Virus record (IMG/VR): IMGVR_UViG_3300037189_015495
Location: 1 to 44,591 of that record
Reading direction: 5' to 3' (one strand)
Length of the DNA: 44,591 nt
Source of the DNA: a virus
The position numbers and the translations under genes are program-made. Under the pieces are notes generated by a model. That model was not told where the DNA came from and ran no database searches. It worked only from the letters and a program-made list of their open reading frames with translations. Of this stretch, positions 7,943 to 16,266 are shown one piece after another; the first letter of the stretch is position 1, and every line of letters begins with the position of its first letter.

Positions 7943-8036
7943 CGCGCCTTTCCCCCGACTCCCTATCCCTGCTATCTTTGGGTGTCGGCATCAACCTGAT
8001 AATCAGGTCAACGACCGCACCCAAAAGACGAATCAT
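7875..8036 (-). CDS. Possible small inner-membrane lysis protein (53 aa)
   Basis: A 53-residue reading frame beginning MIRLLGAVVDLIIRLM, a short hydrophobic or amphipathic segment, followed by a very charged tail (DRESGERRDERKERIDR). Its ATG shares one base with the stop of the holin-like gene (TAATG), and its 3' part overlaps the lipoprotein gene out of frame. A short membrane protein overlapping a lipoprotein gene is the layout of inner and outer spanin pairs, but this one is much shorter than known inner spanins. The tight start-stop overlap is the main support. Confidence 0.45.
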   Translation of the reverse strand: MIRLLGAVVDLIIRLMPTPKDSRDRESGERRDERKERIDRTFSGRSGIPWWLR

Positions 8037-8200
8037 TAGTCTTTAATATGAAGTCCGATTGTCTTTAAGACTGAGATTACTTTTTCGACAATCGAATCGT
8101 CGCGAGGTGTCGGGGTTAATTTAACTATGATTCTGGCCAATACAACTACAGCACCAACAATGGCCATGATGTTGGGGAGGTTTTGAGTGATCGATTCCAT
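8036..8200 (-). CDS. Holin-like small membrane protein (54 aa)
   Basis: A 54-residue protein, MESITQNLPNIMAIVGAVVV onward, with one transmembrane segment at about residues 11-27 and a charged C-terminus (PTPRDDSIVEKVISVLKTIG). It is first in the cassette holin candidate - small protein - lipoprotein - endolysin and follows a promoter. One membrane span with a soluble tail is within the range of class III holins. No closer family was recognised. Confidence 0.6.
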   Translation of the reverse strand: MESITQNLPNIMAIVGAVVVLARIIVKLTPTPRDDSIVEKVISVLKTIGLHIKD

Positions 8201-8228
8201 CCCGATAGTTTGACATGCGACCGAATGC

Positions 8229-8244
8229 TGTCAACTACTTTGTA
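8229..8244 (-). promoter_or_regulatory. Promoter -35 region with conserved AAAGTAGTTG element (copy 2)
   Basis: On the minus strand TACAAAGTAGTTGACA includes a perfect TTGACA (8229-8234). No good -10 box is seen (AACTAT at an 18-base gap is the best), so activity may depend on an activator. It lies about 30 bases before the holin-like gene and about 30 bases after the end of the appendage gene. Confidence 0.5.
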
Positions 8245-8273
8245 GTTAATTAAGGAGGCTTGGGTGCGTGTGT

Positions 8274-9419
8274 TTAGTACAACCTAGCGAAGGTCAGGTA
8301 TATATTTGCCCTAATTCCTCCGCCATTTTCAACGCCAATATTAGCCGTTGCGACTGCACCAGAAAGATGCGGTGCTGGGGTTGTCCCCAATTGCCCTCGA
8401 AGCACTTGGGGTGAAGTGCCGTTGCCAGTCCCCCAAGAGGTAATTAGCACAACCTCGTTGTCTATCCGAAAATAAGTACCTTCAAATGAGTTTGCGCTTG
8501 AGTAAGCTCCTTGCGTAAAGGTGTTTTGGGTCGCGTCCATATTTGCGGTAAGCGTCAAGGCTTGGTAATTCACAGTTGCTGTGCCAGAGTTGATCCACAA
8601 CTCTCCCCCGCTATAGGCACTCTTTCCATAACTTCCCGCAGATGTAGTTAATTGTATTCTCTGAGTATTGCCTACCCACGGCCTAGAGCCAATGTTTACA
8701 CTGGAACCAATATTATCGATATTATAGCTGCTGACACCATTAACTGGGGTGAGAGTCCCCAGTAGGTTTTGAGAACCAATCCGAATTGAGGGGGTAAATG
8801 AAACGCTTGAGAAAAGCTGGCCTGTTCCAAGTCTATTCGTGAATTGCCATGCAATGCTGTCAAGAACATAGGGCGCGCTGGCGGCCAGTGCGGCTATATT
8901 GGTCGGCACCGTGACCTGCTGTGACCAACCATTCGGATTGCTGGTCGGGGTTCTCCCTAGATCCAAATTTTCTTGGACTACGGTGAAGAATCTATCAAGC
9001 CTAACATCATTCCCTTGGCAGTGCGATCCCGCCGTAGTCCCAAAAGAACCGGCAGTAATCGCCCCTCCGGTTGTAGTGATAACCGGAAGATTGGCAGGAG
9101 CGTTTTGAGTGGATTGAGTTACTAGGACAAATCTGCTGCCGCCGCCAGTACTGGCGTAAGTGCTTGTATCTACAGTATTGACATATCCAGTGCCAGCACT
9201 TGTAACTGATATTACTCCATTGAGTACCGTAATAACGCCACCAGATGCACCGCCTTGAAATAGCGGAAATGTGCCATTTGAAAGAGCGTCTACATTAGTT
9301 GCAGAAAGAATTCCCCCAAACGGAACCGAAATTGCTCCATTATTTTTAATGTTCCCGTGCGCGTGGGAGGCGACCCCACCGCCGCCTGAAGATGAGGAGC
9401 CGGCTCTATAGAGGGGCAT
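8274..9419 (-). CDS. Virion appendage / fibre-like protein
   Basis: A 381-residue protein rich in Gly, Ser, Thr and Asn, in the style of beta-structured fibre proteins. The N-terminus is MPLYRAGSSSSGGGGVASH. A fibre-type motif TTAGSHCQGNDVRL lies near residues 130-143, close to the TTAGxxxxGNDxRL motif of many phage fibres. The C-terminal half (LWINSGTATVNYQALTL and further beta stretches) probably forms a head domain. It is one base from the 99-residue gene upstream, so the two are co-translated and may form one structure. Receptor binding is inferred. Confidence 0.55.
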   Translation of the reverse strand: MPLYRAGSSSSGGGGVASHAHGNIKNNGAISVPFGGILSATNVDALSNGTFPLFQGGASGGVITVLNGVISVTSAGTGYVNTVDTSTYASTGGGSRFVLVTQSTQNAPANLPVITTTGGAITAGSFGTTAGSHCQGNDVRLDRFFTVVQENLDLGRTPTSNPNGWSQQVTVPTNIAALAASAPYVLDSIAWQFTNRLGTGQLFSSVSFTPSIRIGSQNLLGTLTPVNGVSSYNIDNIGSSVNIGSRPWVGNTQRIQLTTSAGSYGKSAYSGGELWINSGTATVNYQALTLTANMDATQNTFTQGAYSSANSFEGTYFRIDNEVVLITSWGTGNGTSPQVLRGQLGTTPAPHLSGAVATANIGVENGGGIRANIYLTFARLY

Positions 9420-9420
9420 C

Positions 9421-9720
9421 TTAGTCTCCCAGACTTGTCACTTTTGCGCTTGATTCGAGATCACAACGGACATGGACAACGCCTGAATACATCATTAATT
9501 CATAAACATCGGCTTCACTAAGTTTGGATGCGTAATTGCTGGAGCTCAGGTCGGATCCATTGCCACCAAACTGGACATAACAAGTTCCGGAAGTGCATGT
9601 GACTATCACTCCCCTTCTGTTTGCATCTGCCGGAATGGTTGTTAAGCCGACCGGACAGTTAGTGATTGATGCAGTAGTTGCCTGATCAAGTCTTGCAAGT
9701 GCTTCTGATTGGCTGGGCAT
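9421..9720 (-). CDS. Small virion-associated protein (99 aa)
   Basis: A 99-residue protein of unknown family. It starts MPSQSEALARLDQATTASIT, has a beta-rich middle with two cysteines close together (VTCTSGTCYVQF) and ends VRCDLESSAKVTSLGD. Size and position between two appendage-type genes suggest a fibre base or decoration protein. The ATG has no Shine-Dalgarno sequence and directly follows GCTAAGC, with a -10 box only a few bases upstream, so the message may be nearly leaderless. Confidence 0.55.
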   Translation of the reverse strand: MPSQSEALARLDQATTASITNCPVGLTTIPADANRRGVIVTCTSGTCYVQFGGNGSDLSSSNYASKLSEADVYELMMYSGVVHVRCDLESSAKVTSLGD

Positions 9721-9726
9721 GCTTAG

Positions 9727-9754
9727 CTAATAAAATTGTGTGCTAACCCGTCAA
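9727..9754 (-). promoter_or_regulatory. Sigma70-type promoter before the 99-aa gene
   Basis: On the minus strand TTGACG (9749-9754) and TATTAG (9727-9732) are 16 bases apart, at the end of the LRR gene. The predicted transcript would start at or next to the ATG at 9720. Confidence 0.5.
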
Positions 9755-11406
9755 GCAGAAATTACATTCCAGCCCCTATTAATAAGCGTCTGCTTATTTA
9801 CGAGGCCGGCGGCGGATGGCTGTGCGTTTCCAGAAATGTCCAAAACTCTTGAAGCCCCGCTTCCGCCGGCGAATACCAACGCCGCAAGGACTTGGTCAAC
9901 AGCCGAAACCGTAAGCTGATTATTCTGAAGATAGAGTTTTAATAAAGTTGAGAAAACCGCAAAATCGGGGCTAACCCCAGTCAAGAGGTTGTTTGAATAG
10001 TCAACCTTCTCTAATTTCGGCGCAAAAAGAAGTGACGGCACATTTCCGGTAAGCCGGTTGGTATTGTAGTCCACCACCTTGAGCTCTGTATTTGGGGTAA
10101 TGCGCAAAAGATCTATCCTTGGCACTCCACTCACTCTGACAAGTCTTACATGCGTAACGGTTTCGTCATTTACCGTAAAGATCTGCCTTGTGGGTGTTAG
10201 CCCAAGGCTTATCTGCACGCCGGTCTGCGCAAAGGTTACGCCACCGTTTGTAGATATATCGACCCTCATCGAGGCAGCCGAAGATGAGGCAGCATAAAAC
10301 TCAATAACCCCAACGCCATCCGGCAAGGCTGGCGACTGGAAGTAAGCCGCAGGGTCTGACTTGAGTTGAAGCGAAAAGGTTCCCGAAACTGCGCTAGCGT
10401 TTTGAGATCGAATCATCAAGGCCGGAGCCGTCCATGTCCCCGAGGGCAAAACAAACGAAGTGGCGGAACTATAGTCTGTCGGCAATCCTGTTTCAAAACT
10501 TTCCACAATTGTGTCCGAGTTAAGTGAAACAGGAGATCCGGAAAACAAATTATTGGAAAAGTTAACCATTTGGATCAACTCGCTTCTCGGAAGGGTTGGC
10601 AGTGCTCCGGTAAACTTGTTGAAAGATACATTGATTTCTTGCAACGCCGTAAGCTGGGATATCGCCGGAAACTCGCCCGAGAACCCGTTGTTGGATATGT
10701 TGAGATTTATGAGTGCTGTATTTGTCGTGAGCGACGGGAAAGAGCCGCCAAGCTGATTGTCACTAACATTAATGTCCGTAAGCAGCGTGCAGCCACTTAC
10801 GCTTGGAAAGCTGCCTCGAAATGCGTTTGATGGCATCTCGATTTTGCGAATGTTCGTGTATTGCGAAAAATTACCCAAAGTTCCGCTGACTCTTGCCTGT
10901 GGGTAGGTTGCCGTAATTTGCATATTTAGCGGATTGACGGAACCAAGAAAGTTATTGTTGCTGCCATCCGGAGAGGCAACAGACCATCCGCTTGTGGGAA
11001 AGCTGTTTGGGTCTGTTCCCAAGGTATTCTGTAGATAATTAACTCTCGGGTCAGACGCAAACGCAAGAGTCCACATGGTCTTTGGGGATTCCGTTCCTGC
11101 AATACTCAGGTTTAGCGGGGCACAAAAGTAAAAGGCACCATCTGGAATTGCTCCAGTCCCAACCCTGTAGTAGTTGAATGTCCCAGCCTGAGCAGCCCCA
11201 ACGCTCCCAATCGATACGGCTGTCTTGATGTATGTGCCATTAATGTCTGCTGCACTTATTGCGCCGAGACGAGGATCTATCGAAGAGCCGTTAACTCGGG
11301 TTACAACAATACTGTCTGGCAGCGCGGTCGTCTGGATTCCGGATGGAATTTCGATCCGCTCGACATTCGCGACCGTGGTTCCAGTAATGTTCACATAATA
11401 GCTCAT
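9751..11406 (-). CDS. Leucine-rich-repeat virion protein
   Basis: A 551-residue protein. The start is the ATG at 11404-11406 (MSYYVNITGTTVANVERIEI), which overlaps the previous stop as ATGA and follows GGAAGGAG eight bases earlier. After an N-terminal beta domain, residues about 180-300 hold at least four LRR units of the SxNxFxGxFP kind (NAFRGSFP, NQLGGSFP, NGFSGEFP, NKFTGALP), then a jelly-roll-like insert, then more LRR units (NRLTGNVP, NNLLTGVSP, NNQLTVSAVDQ). This N-G-x-P consensus is best known from plant receptor-type LRRs and some bacterial surface proteins. The LRR surface is a likely ligand-binding face; presence in the virion is inferred from position only. Confidence 0.65.
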   Translation of the reverse strand: MSYYVNITGTTVANVERIEIPSGIQTTALPDSIVVTRVNGSSIDPRLGAISAADINGTYIKTAVSIGSVGAAQAGTFNYYRVGTGAIPDGAFYFCAPLNLSIAGTESPKTMWTLAFASDPRVNYLQNTLGTDPNSFPTSGWSVASPDGSNNNFLGSVNPLNMQITATYPQARVSGTLGNFSQYTNIRKIEMPSNAFRGSFPSVSGCTLLTDINVSDNQLGGSFPSLTTNTALINLNISNNGFSGEFPAISQLTALQEINVSFNKFTGALPTLPRSELIQMVNFSNNLFSGSPVSLNSDTIVESFETGLPTDYSSATSFVLPSGTWTAPALMIRSQNASAVSGTFSLQLKSDPAAYFQSPALPDGVGVIEFYAASSSAASMRVDISTNGGVTFAQTGVQISLGLTPTRQIFTVNDETVTHVRLVRVSGVPRIDLLRITPNTELKVVDYNTNRLTGNVPSLLFAPKLEKVDYSNNLLTGVSPDFAVFSTLLKLYLQNNQLTVSAVDQVLAALVFAGGSGASRVLDISGNAQPSAAGLVNKQTLINRGWNVISA

Positions 11407-11609
11407 GTCTGACACTCCTTCCACCAGTCAGCCCCGCTCGCCTTCCTTTTGCCCTCTCTCGTTGCCATTGCTCTTAGGGTCTTATGGACTTCCGATAGAT
11501 CTGTGGTGAGAAACAGCGCGGGCTCCCCGTCCAGCTTGCCGCAAGTAATAAACCCTTCGTCCAAAAGGTACTGAAGCGCAACGATTACCTGATCATCCTT
11601 GGACTTCAT
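11403..11609 (-). CDS. Unknown small protein (68 aa)
   Basis: A 68-residue protein, MKSKDDQVIVALQYLLDEGF onward. It looks like one small winged-helix-type fold (helix, then short strands around ITCGKLDGEPALFLT), but no family was recognised. It overlaps its neighbours by four bases at both ends (ATGA), so it is clearly translated as part of the portal-to-LRR cluster. Confidence 0.6.
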   Translation of the reverse strand: MKSKDDQVIVALQYLLDEGFITCGKLDGEPALFLTTDLSEVHKTLRAMATREGKRKASGADWWKECQT

Positions 11610-11857
11610 TTTGCAATAAGATGATGTTTAACGATCTCCCAAGCGGCCGAGAAAACTATCCCGCCAATAGCCGCGAATAAAAAGAAGTGGGATTTTAACC
11701 GCTCCAAACTACTAATTCTTGCCGCATCGTTTGAGTGCAACAAACAAATGCCCTCTAAATTCCGATAAATTCCTATCTGCCTTTCTTCAATTCTTGCGAG
11801 CCTTTCCCCCTGCTCCACTAACCTCGCCCGTATTTCCCCGATATCCTGATCGCTCAT
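11606..11857 (-). CDS. Coiled-coil / single-membrane-span protein, XhlA-like (83 aa)
   Basis: An 83-residue protein with an N-terminal coiled coil (IGEIRARLVEQGERLARIEER) and a C-terminal transmembrane segment at about residues 57-74 (FFLFAAIGGIVFSAAWEIV). Coiled coil then membrane span matches XhlA-type holin-associated proteins, which assist lysis in some phages. Here it lies between the portal and the 68-residue gene, away from the lysis cassette. It shares one base with the portal stop. Confidence 0.55.
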   Translation of the reverse strand: MSDQDIGEIRARLVEQGERLARIEERQIGIYRNLEGICLLHSNDAARISSLERLKSHFFLFAAIGGIVFSAAWEIVKHHLIAK

Positions 11858-13716
11858 TACACTTCACCGCCACTAAAAAGAGTCTGCTCTGCTGCAGCAG
11901 TTTTCTCAGCCTCCTGTTTCATGGCCATTTGAAATTCGCTCGCTAGCTGCTTTGCAAGATTGGGGTTCGTCTGCCCAAGAAGCTGGATGTGGGCTTGCAT
12001 GTGCTGCGTGTAGGCATTGCCGGCGTTTTCATCGAGATTCTGCCTTGCGTTTGCCAATAGCTGTAACCTGTCCATGTGAATCTGGACATGCACCTCATGC
12101 TCGTCCGTCGGCTCTGCCACAACGCCACCAAAACCCTGATCCAACAAGAGGTTTTCAGCCGCAGCGGCTTCCGCCTCTGTTTGCCCCTTCATGTTTGGAT
12201 CAATCAACATTCTCGATACCAGTTGGGGGTCATCAATCTCAAGCAAGTCCTTGCGCAGTTCGGCCTGCTGTACGAATGGATCGCCTCGAAGATTCTGGAA
12301 TCGGACAAGTGCCTTCTGATATTGGGCTACCCTATTGATCCCGTCCGCGCTTCCCGAAGGACGAATCGCATAATCCATGACCAAGGCATCCATCGGCACT
12401 GCCTTAAACTGCTGTTGGTACTCATACATTAACTGGGAGTGCGCGTACTCGGTAAGGATCGACCATGCCTGCCGGTAAACTTCAGACATGCTGAGCCTAA
12501 AAATCTTTATTCTCAAATCCGTGTTTGTGCCCATCAATTGCCCGATATTTTGGATCTCTGTCGCCGTTCTAGGCTTCTGACTTCCCTGTGATCCGGCGCG
12601 CTGCGACAGGCCGTAGTCAGGCATCGATACCATGTACTCGGCAATCGCGCGCATGGTCGTAACTTCCTGATCAAAAGAGATGGGCGGCTGTGGCATGACT
12701 ACGGGCTTAACCCCCGTAGGCAAAAGCACGCCTGTTCCAAAACGAATATTGTTAATGTTTGGCATGTCCTGATCGGTGGCAAACATTGGTGCGTTATAAA
12801 GGCTCATGGCATCCGACTTGGCATTCATGGTCTTTGTGAGCGAGGCCTCAAAAGGCGCAACCATCTCGCAAATTCCCTTGTTTGCGTAAATTCCCTTGTC
12901 GGCCGAGAATTCCATCACACATGGAACGAATGGGAAGTTCCCGTGTGAGTATGGCAGCTTAAATCTAGGGCGAATCGGCTCATCAGGGCACTGCGGGCTG
13001 ATGGTATCAACCACAATTCCGTTGTTTCCGTCCCTGTGATAGCACTCCCAGACAATAATTGAGTCCTTCTTGGATGGCTCGGTAATGCCCTGCTTAGAAA
13101 GTTTGTGCTGATTGTAGGCCGTAACGCCCGCACCGGCTGAATTTCCAGTACCAATTAGTCTTTTTATAAAATCATCGCTCTGCTTGTACTCTTCGTGCCT
13201 TCGGTACTGCTCTTCACTCATCTCGAGTATATGGCAGCAGCGATCACAAGTGCCCATGTCCACCGTTGAGGGCGGAACCACCAAGTACATCGGATTAACC
13301 GAATCGAATTTTACAGCCTGAGTCGGTTCATCCCAATAAATTTTCATAAACGAAATTCCGCAACGAAGCATTGCCGCTATGTGGACTTGTATCTCAACCT
13401 CAAAATTGGATCTCTCTCGAAGCTGATAGCTAAACCAGCTTTCAGCAGCATACCTGTACTGCTGCAAGGAGGGGTTTCTGGGTACAAAACTGGCCAGATT
13501 TTCAGCGGTGTAGATCTGGTTAATGTAGAATGGAACAAATTTTGATATAACGCTGTTTGCCAGAGGATAGTGAAGATCGGCCGCCCCAGCCCAAGGCTTC
13601 TTTTTGCGCCTTAGCCCGCCGTTGGTCATGGTGTACCAGACTTTTTGTCTCTCCTCCCATGAGGATCTGGCCTTTAGATCCTCGCAAATGGCCTCAAACA
13701 GCTTCTCTGTTGTCAA
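11857..13716 (-). CDS. Portal protein
   Basis: A 619-residue protein. It begins MTTEKLFEAICEDLKARSSW and continues with the stretch around residues 30-70 (KKPWAGAADLHYPLANSVIS) typical of podovirus portals, then YWDEPTQAVKFDSVNPMYLV and a long helical C-terminus rich in Gln and Ala (EAEAAAAENLLLDQ). Twelve copies form the ring at one vertex through which DNA is packed and to which the adaptor binds. It directly follows the large terminase gene (stop and start adjacent at 13717/13716), which supports the call strongly. Confidence 0.85.
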   Translation of the reverse strand: MTTEKLFEAICEDLKARSSWEERQKVWYTMTNGGLRRKKKPWAGAADLHYPLANSVISKFVPFYINQIYTAENLASFVPRNPSLQQYRYAAESWFSYQLRERSNFEVEIQVHIAAMLRCGISFMKIYWDEPTQAVKFDSVNPMYLVVPPSTVDMGTCDRCCHILEMSEEQYRRHEEYKQSDDFIKRLIGTGNSAGAGVTAYNQHKLSKQGITEPSKKDSIIVWECYHRDGNNGIVVDTISPQCPDEPIRPRFKLPYSHGNFPFVPCVMEFSADKGIYANKGICEMVAPFEASLTKTMNAKSDAMSLYNAPMFATDQDMPNINNIRFGTGVLLPTGVKPVVMPQPPISFDQEVTTMRAIAEYMVSMPDYGLSQRAGSQGSQKPRTATEIQNIGQLMGTNTDLRIKIFRLSMSEVYRQAWSILTEYAHSQLMYEYQQQFKAVPMDALVMDYAIRPSGSADGINRVAQYQKALVRFQNLRGDPFVQQAELRKDLLEIDDPQLVSRMLIDPNMKGQTEAEAAAAENLLLDQGFGGVVAEPTDEHEVHVQIHMDRLQLLANARQNLDENAGNAYTQHMQAHIQLLGQTNPNLAKQLASEFQMAMKQEAEKTAAAEQTLFSGGEV

Positions 13717-15129
13717 TTAATCGCCGGCATCGTAGCCGCCTCTATCGTTTGCGTATGATTGCGTCTCATTACCAAATACATCCGTATGCATCCGACTACC
13801 ATCCAGTGACTGCTTGGTCAAGCTCGGCCTATTCCGGAGCCATGCCCATATTGCCCCAGCCGCAGCGTCCGCCCTGTCTGGACTCGCTCCGGCAGTTCTC
13901 TTCTTATAGTCCGCCTTACTCTCCAGCTTTATGTCTCCACTGGAATTGCACGCAAATTTTCTGGTGCACAGTTGGCCGTCCAGAATGTCATCCTTGGGCA
14001 GGATGACTCCGCGATCCTCAATCAGCTTTGCGGCCATAAACAGCATTTCGGCGGCTTTTGTCGCATAGCCATGTCCGCCACTTGATCCAAAGTTAACCCT
14101 GTTTACCGAATACCCCTGCTCGTCCATGCGCCTGATCATAGGAGATCCGATTCCGCCGTTATCCGCATAGACAAGTTTGCTGCTTATTCCGAGCCCGCGA
14201 AGCTCCCGAATGACCCTGCCAACCGTCCTCATCTCGTCCCTATCCTTTATGACGATAAGGGGCATCAGCCTGTTCCCATCCATAATTGCCACAACTGTTT
14301 CATCAACACCCGCTCCACCCCAATCAATAAACGCAACCTGTTGTGTTTTGATGTGCTCTGGCGGGGTGGCTCTGCATTCGCTCAGCTTGGTTTCCGTGAT
14401 GACCGTTTCGTTATCTGATTCGTCTACAAACTCATTATACACCATGCTCCGAATCAGGGGATGGTCTTTCCCGTAAAGCTCTTCGAGCCTAGCTATCGAA
14501 TCCTTTGTAATATGGGGGCACTGTGTTACAGGAATTGTAAAGGTCTTCCAAAACTTGGCGTGCTCCCTAAAGCACTTTGCAAAGAAACTATTGGCGGAGC
14601 CTGTGCTTGAAATAGCGAGCCAGCGGTTGGGCTGAGTCCTCTCCCCCGCATGCCAAATCTCGGCCGGAATCGACTTGGCCTCGTCATACACAAGCATGAG
14701 ATTGCCCTCGCCCGATGTGGTGCTGCCCTTGGGATGCCAACCCTCCATCCTCTGAGGCTCGTCCGTAGTGAAGGCTACCGCCCTTCCGTTAATGGGGCTG
14801 ATAAGCTCGTTAGAGTTAACCGTCCAGCCCTTCAGCTTGGAGGCGTACTGGTGGACAGTCGCAAACAGTCCCGACTTGATCTGCCGGCCAACATTTGATG
14901 TGACGATTACATAGCTGTTTGGAAATACGGCGCAGTGCCAAATAATCGCCGGAACAACAAGAAAACTGGATTTTCCCGAGCCGTTAGGTGCCCTAACCGC
15001 AACCCTGCCACCCGCATCAAGCGCATCCATGCACTGGATCTGCCAAGGGTAAAGACTGCCAAGCTCAAGACACTGGCTGGAAAAGCCGGCCAGTGAGGAA
15101 AGTATTTTTAGTTTTTGCGAATCATCCAC
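13717..15129 (-). CDS. Terminase large subunit
   Basis: A 470-residue packaging motor. The ATPase half has Walker A APNGSGKS (residues 47-54) and Walker B LMLVYDEA (Asp148, Glu149). The nuclease half has the RNase-H-like acidic residues: Asp268 in FIDWGGAG, Asp322 in YADNGG, and Asp417/Asp420 in SPDRADA. It cuts concatemeric or circular DNA and drives it through the portal. It is two bases from the 181-residue gene upstream and adjacent to portal. The small subunit lies about 1.3 kb upstream on the same strand. Confidence 0.92.
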   Translation of the reverse strand: MDDSQKLKILSSLAGFSSQCLELGSLYPWQIQCMDALDAGGRVAVRAPNGSGKSSFLVVPAIIWHCAVFPNSYVIVTSNVGRQIKSGLFATVHQYASKLKGWTVNSNELISPINGRAVAFTTDEPQRMEGWHPKGSTTSGEGNLMLVYDEAKSIPAEIWHAGERTQPNRWLAISSTGSANSFFAKCFREHAKFWKTFTIPVTQCPHITKDSIARLEELYGKDHPLIRSMVYNEFVDESDNETVITETKLSECRATPPEHIKTQQVAFIDWGGAGVDETVVAIMDGNRLMPLIVIKDRDEMRTVGRVIRELRGLGISSKLVYADNGGIGSPMIRRMDEQGYSVNRVNFGSSGGHGYATKAAEMLFMAAKLIEDRGVILPKDDILDGQLCTRKFACNSSGDIKLESKADYKKRTAGASPDRADAAAGAIWAWLRNRPSLTKQSLDGSRMHTDVFGNETQSYANDRGGYDAGD

Positions 15130-15131
15130 GG

Positions 15132-15677
15132 CTACCGCCCGAAGATGTCGGCAAGTAAAGGAGAGCTACGCTTGAGCTTTAGGGTGCATCCGCCGGATTT
15201 AGGCCTGAACGAAATAACTCTATCTGCGTGCTCCCACCCCTCAAGAGATTTTAGCTCTTCCTGCGCCTCGGGAAGGCTTAGGTCATAACAAGTCTCGGTG
15301 GTTCCGTCGGCGTATGTAATTAGGTTTGTGAGATCTGATGCACTTTCGTATTTAAAGATAAACTGTGTTCTTTCAAAATCCGAGTAAGCCGTATAGCTCT
15401 TATTGTGCTCGCCCGAAGTCGCATGCCAGATGTCTCCATTCAAATGAAGGCAATAAATAGAGTTGCACGAAGTCGATCTAAAGCAATGGTATATAAATTT
15501 TCGCGTTTTTGTGTCTGCCTGAGTAAGCCAATACAGCGGAAGATCGCCCCTCGAAATACTTCCGGACTTTAGCTGCGCGTAGAAGCTGTCGATATCGCCA
15601 ATAGGCTGAAAGCCCATCGTCTTGGCATGCAGCTTATAGAGATCGTAGTATTGCTGTTTTATTGGAGCATCCCTCAA
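15132..15677 (-). CDS. Unknown protein before the large terminase (181 aa)
   Basis: I do not recognise this 181-residue protein. It begins MRDAPIKQQYYDLYKLHAKT; residues 60-130 are rich in aromatic and polar residues with short beta strands (CLHLNGDIWHATSGEH), and the C-terminus is basic (GGCTLKLKRSSPLLADIF). No enzyme motif stands out. It overlaps the previous gene by four bases and is two bases from terminase, so it is translated with them. Position suggests packaging, but this is not shown by sequence. Confidence 0.6.
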   Translation of the reverse strand: MRDAPIKQQYYDLYKLHAKTMGFQPIGDIDSFYAQLKSGSISRGDLPLYWLTQADTKTRKFIYHCFRSTSCNSIYCLHLNGDIWHATSGEHNKSYTAYSDFERTQFIFKYESASDLTNLITYADGTTETCYDLSLPEAQEELKSLEGWEHADRVISFRPKSGGCTLKLKRSSPLLADIFGR

Positions 15678-16021
15678 TAAAGAAGTGATGAGTTGAAAAA
15701 CTGCGCCAAAAGTTGCTCCGAAGTTTTGGTGCTGGTGTAGGATTTTGCAGCCATACCCTGCCAGTACGAGATGTCCTCCCCGTTAACATCTTCCATCCCC
15801 TGTTCGGCCATAAGCACGCCCACGCCGAAATGCGAAAGCCATTCTTTGGCATCTTCTTTGTTCTTCGGCATATCGCCAATAGGAATCGCAATTGGCGGCT
15901 TTGATCCGGCCGACTGCTTTGACTTTTCGCTAGAGAAAGATGCGAATAAAGTTTTCGAGTCTGGGTCAACTCGATGGATGTAGGTAGTTACGCTGTTAAA
16001 TTGTGGGAATCTTGCTGCCAT
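15674..16021 (-). CDS. Unknown protein (115 aa)
   Basis: A 115-residue protein beginning MAARFPQFNSVTTYIHRVDP. The middle is lysine- and proline-rich (KSKQSAGSKPPIAIPIGDMP); the C-terminal half is helical (EDAKEWLSHFGVGVLMAEQG). No family recognised. Its 3' end overlaps the 181-residue gene by four bases and its 5' end overlaps the 92-residue gene by 34 bases. A competing frame at 15634-15969 has no such neat junctions. Confidence 0.55.
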   Translation of the reverse strand: MAARFPQFNSVTTYIHRVDPDSKTLFASFSSEKSKQSAGSKPPIAIPIGDMPKNKEDAKEWLSHFGVGVLMAEQGMEDVNGEDISYWQGMAAKSYTSTKTSEQLLAQFFNSSLLY

Positions 16022-16266
16022 ACGCCCACGCTATCGGAATTGATTTTGCGGTCAAGCTGTTTTCGACTGTTATGCAGTTGCATTTGCTTTTGACGCTTCC
16101 TCCTTTTTCGAGCCTGTATCCTGCGCTTGATCCGAAACTTCAGTGCGTAGACATCGTCGTTTGCTAACTTCTTTTTTAGCCATTTTCTGCATAGCCCATA
16201 AAAGCGGGTTTTGTACACCTCGTCGGCGTGCAGCCTAGACTTGTGTTCCGCATAGTCCCAAGGCAT
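15988..16266 (-). CDS. Very basic small protein (92 aa)
   Basis: A 92-residue protein, MPWDYAEHKSRLHADEVYKT onward, with a central patch of Lys and Arg (RRIQARKRRKRQKQMQ). The composition suggests nucleic-acid binding. No known family or HTH is clear. It is the first gene after the G-rich gap that follows the small terminase; no good Shine-Dalgarno sequence is seen before its ATG. Confidence 0.5.
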   Translation of the reverse strand: MPWDYAEHKSRLHADEVYKTRFYGLCRKWLKKKLANDDVYALKFRIKRRIQARKRRKRQKQMQLHNSRKQLDRKINSDSVGVWQQDSHNLTA

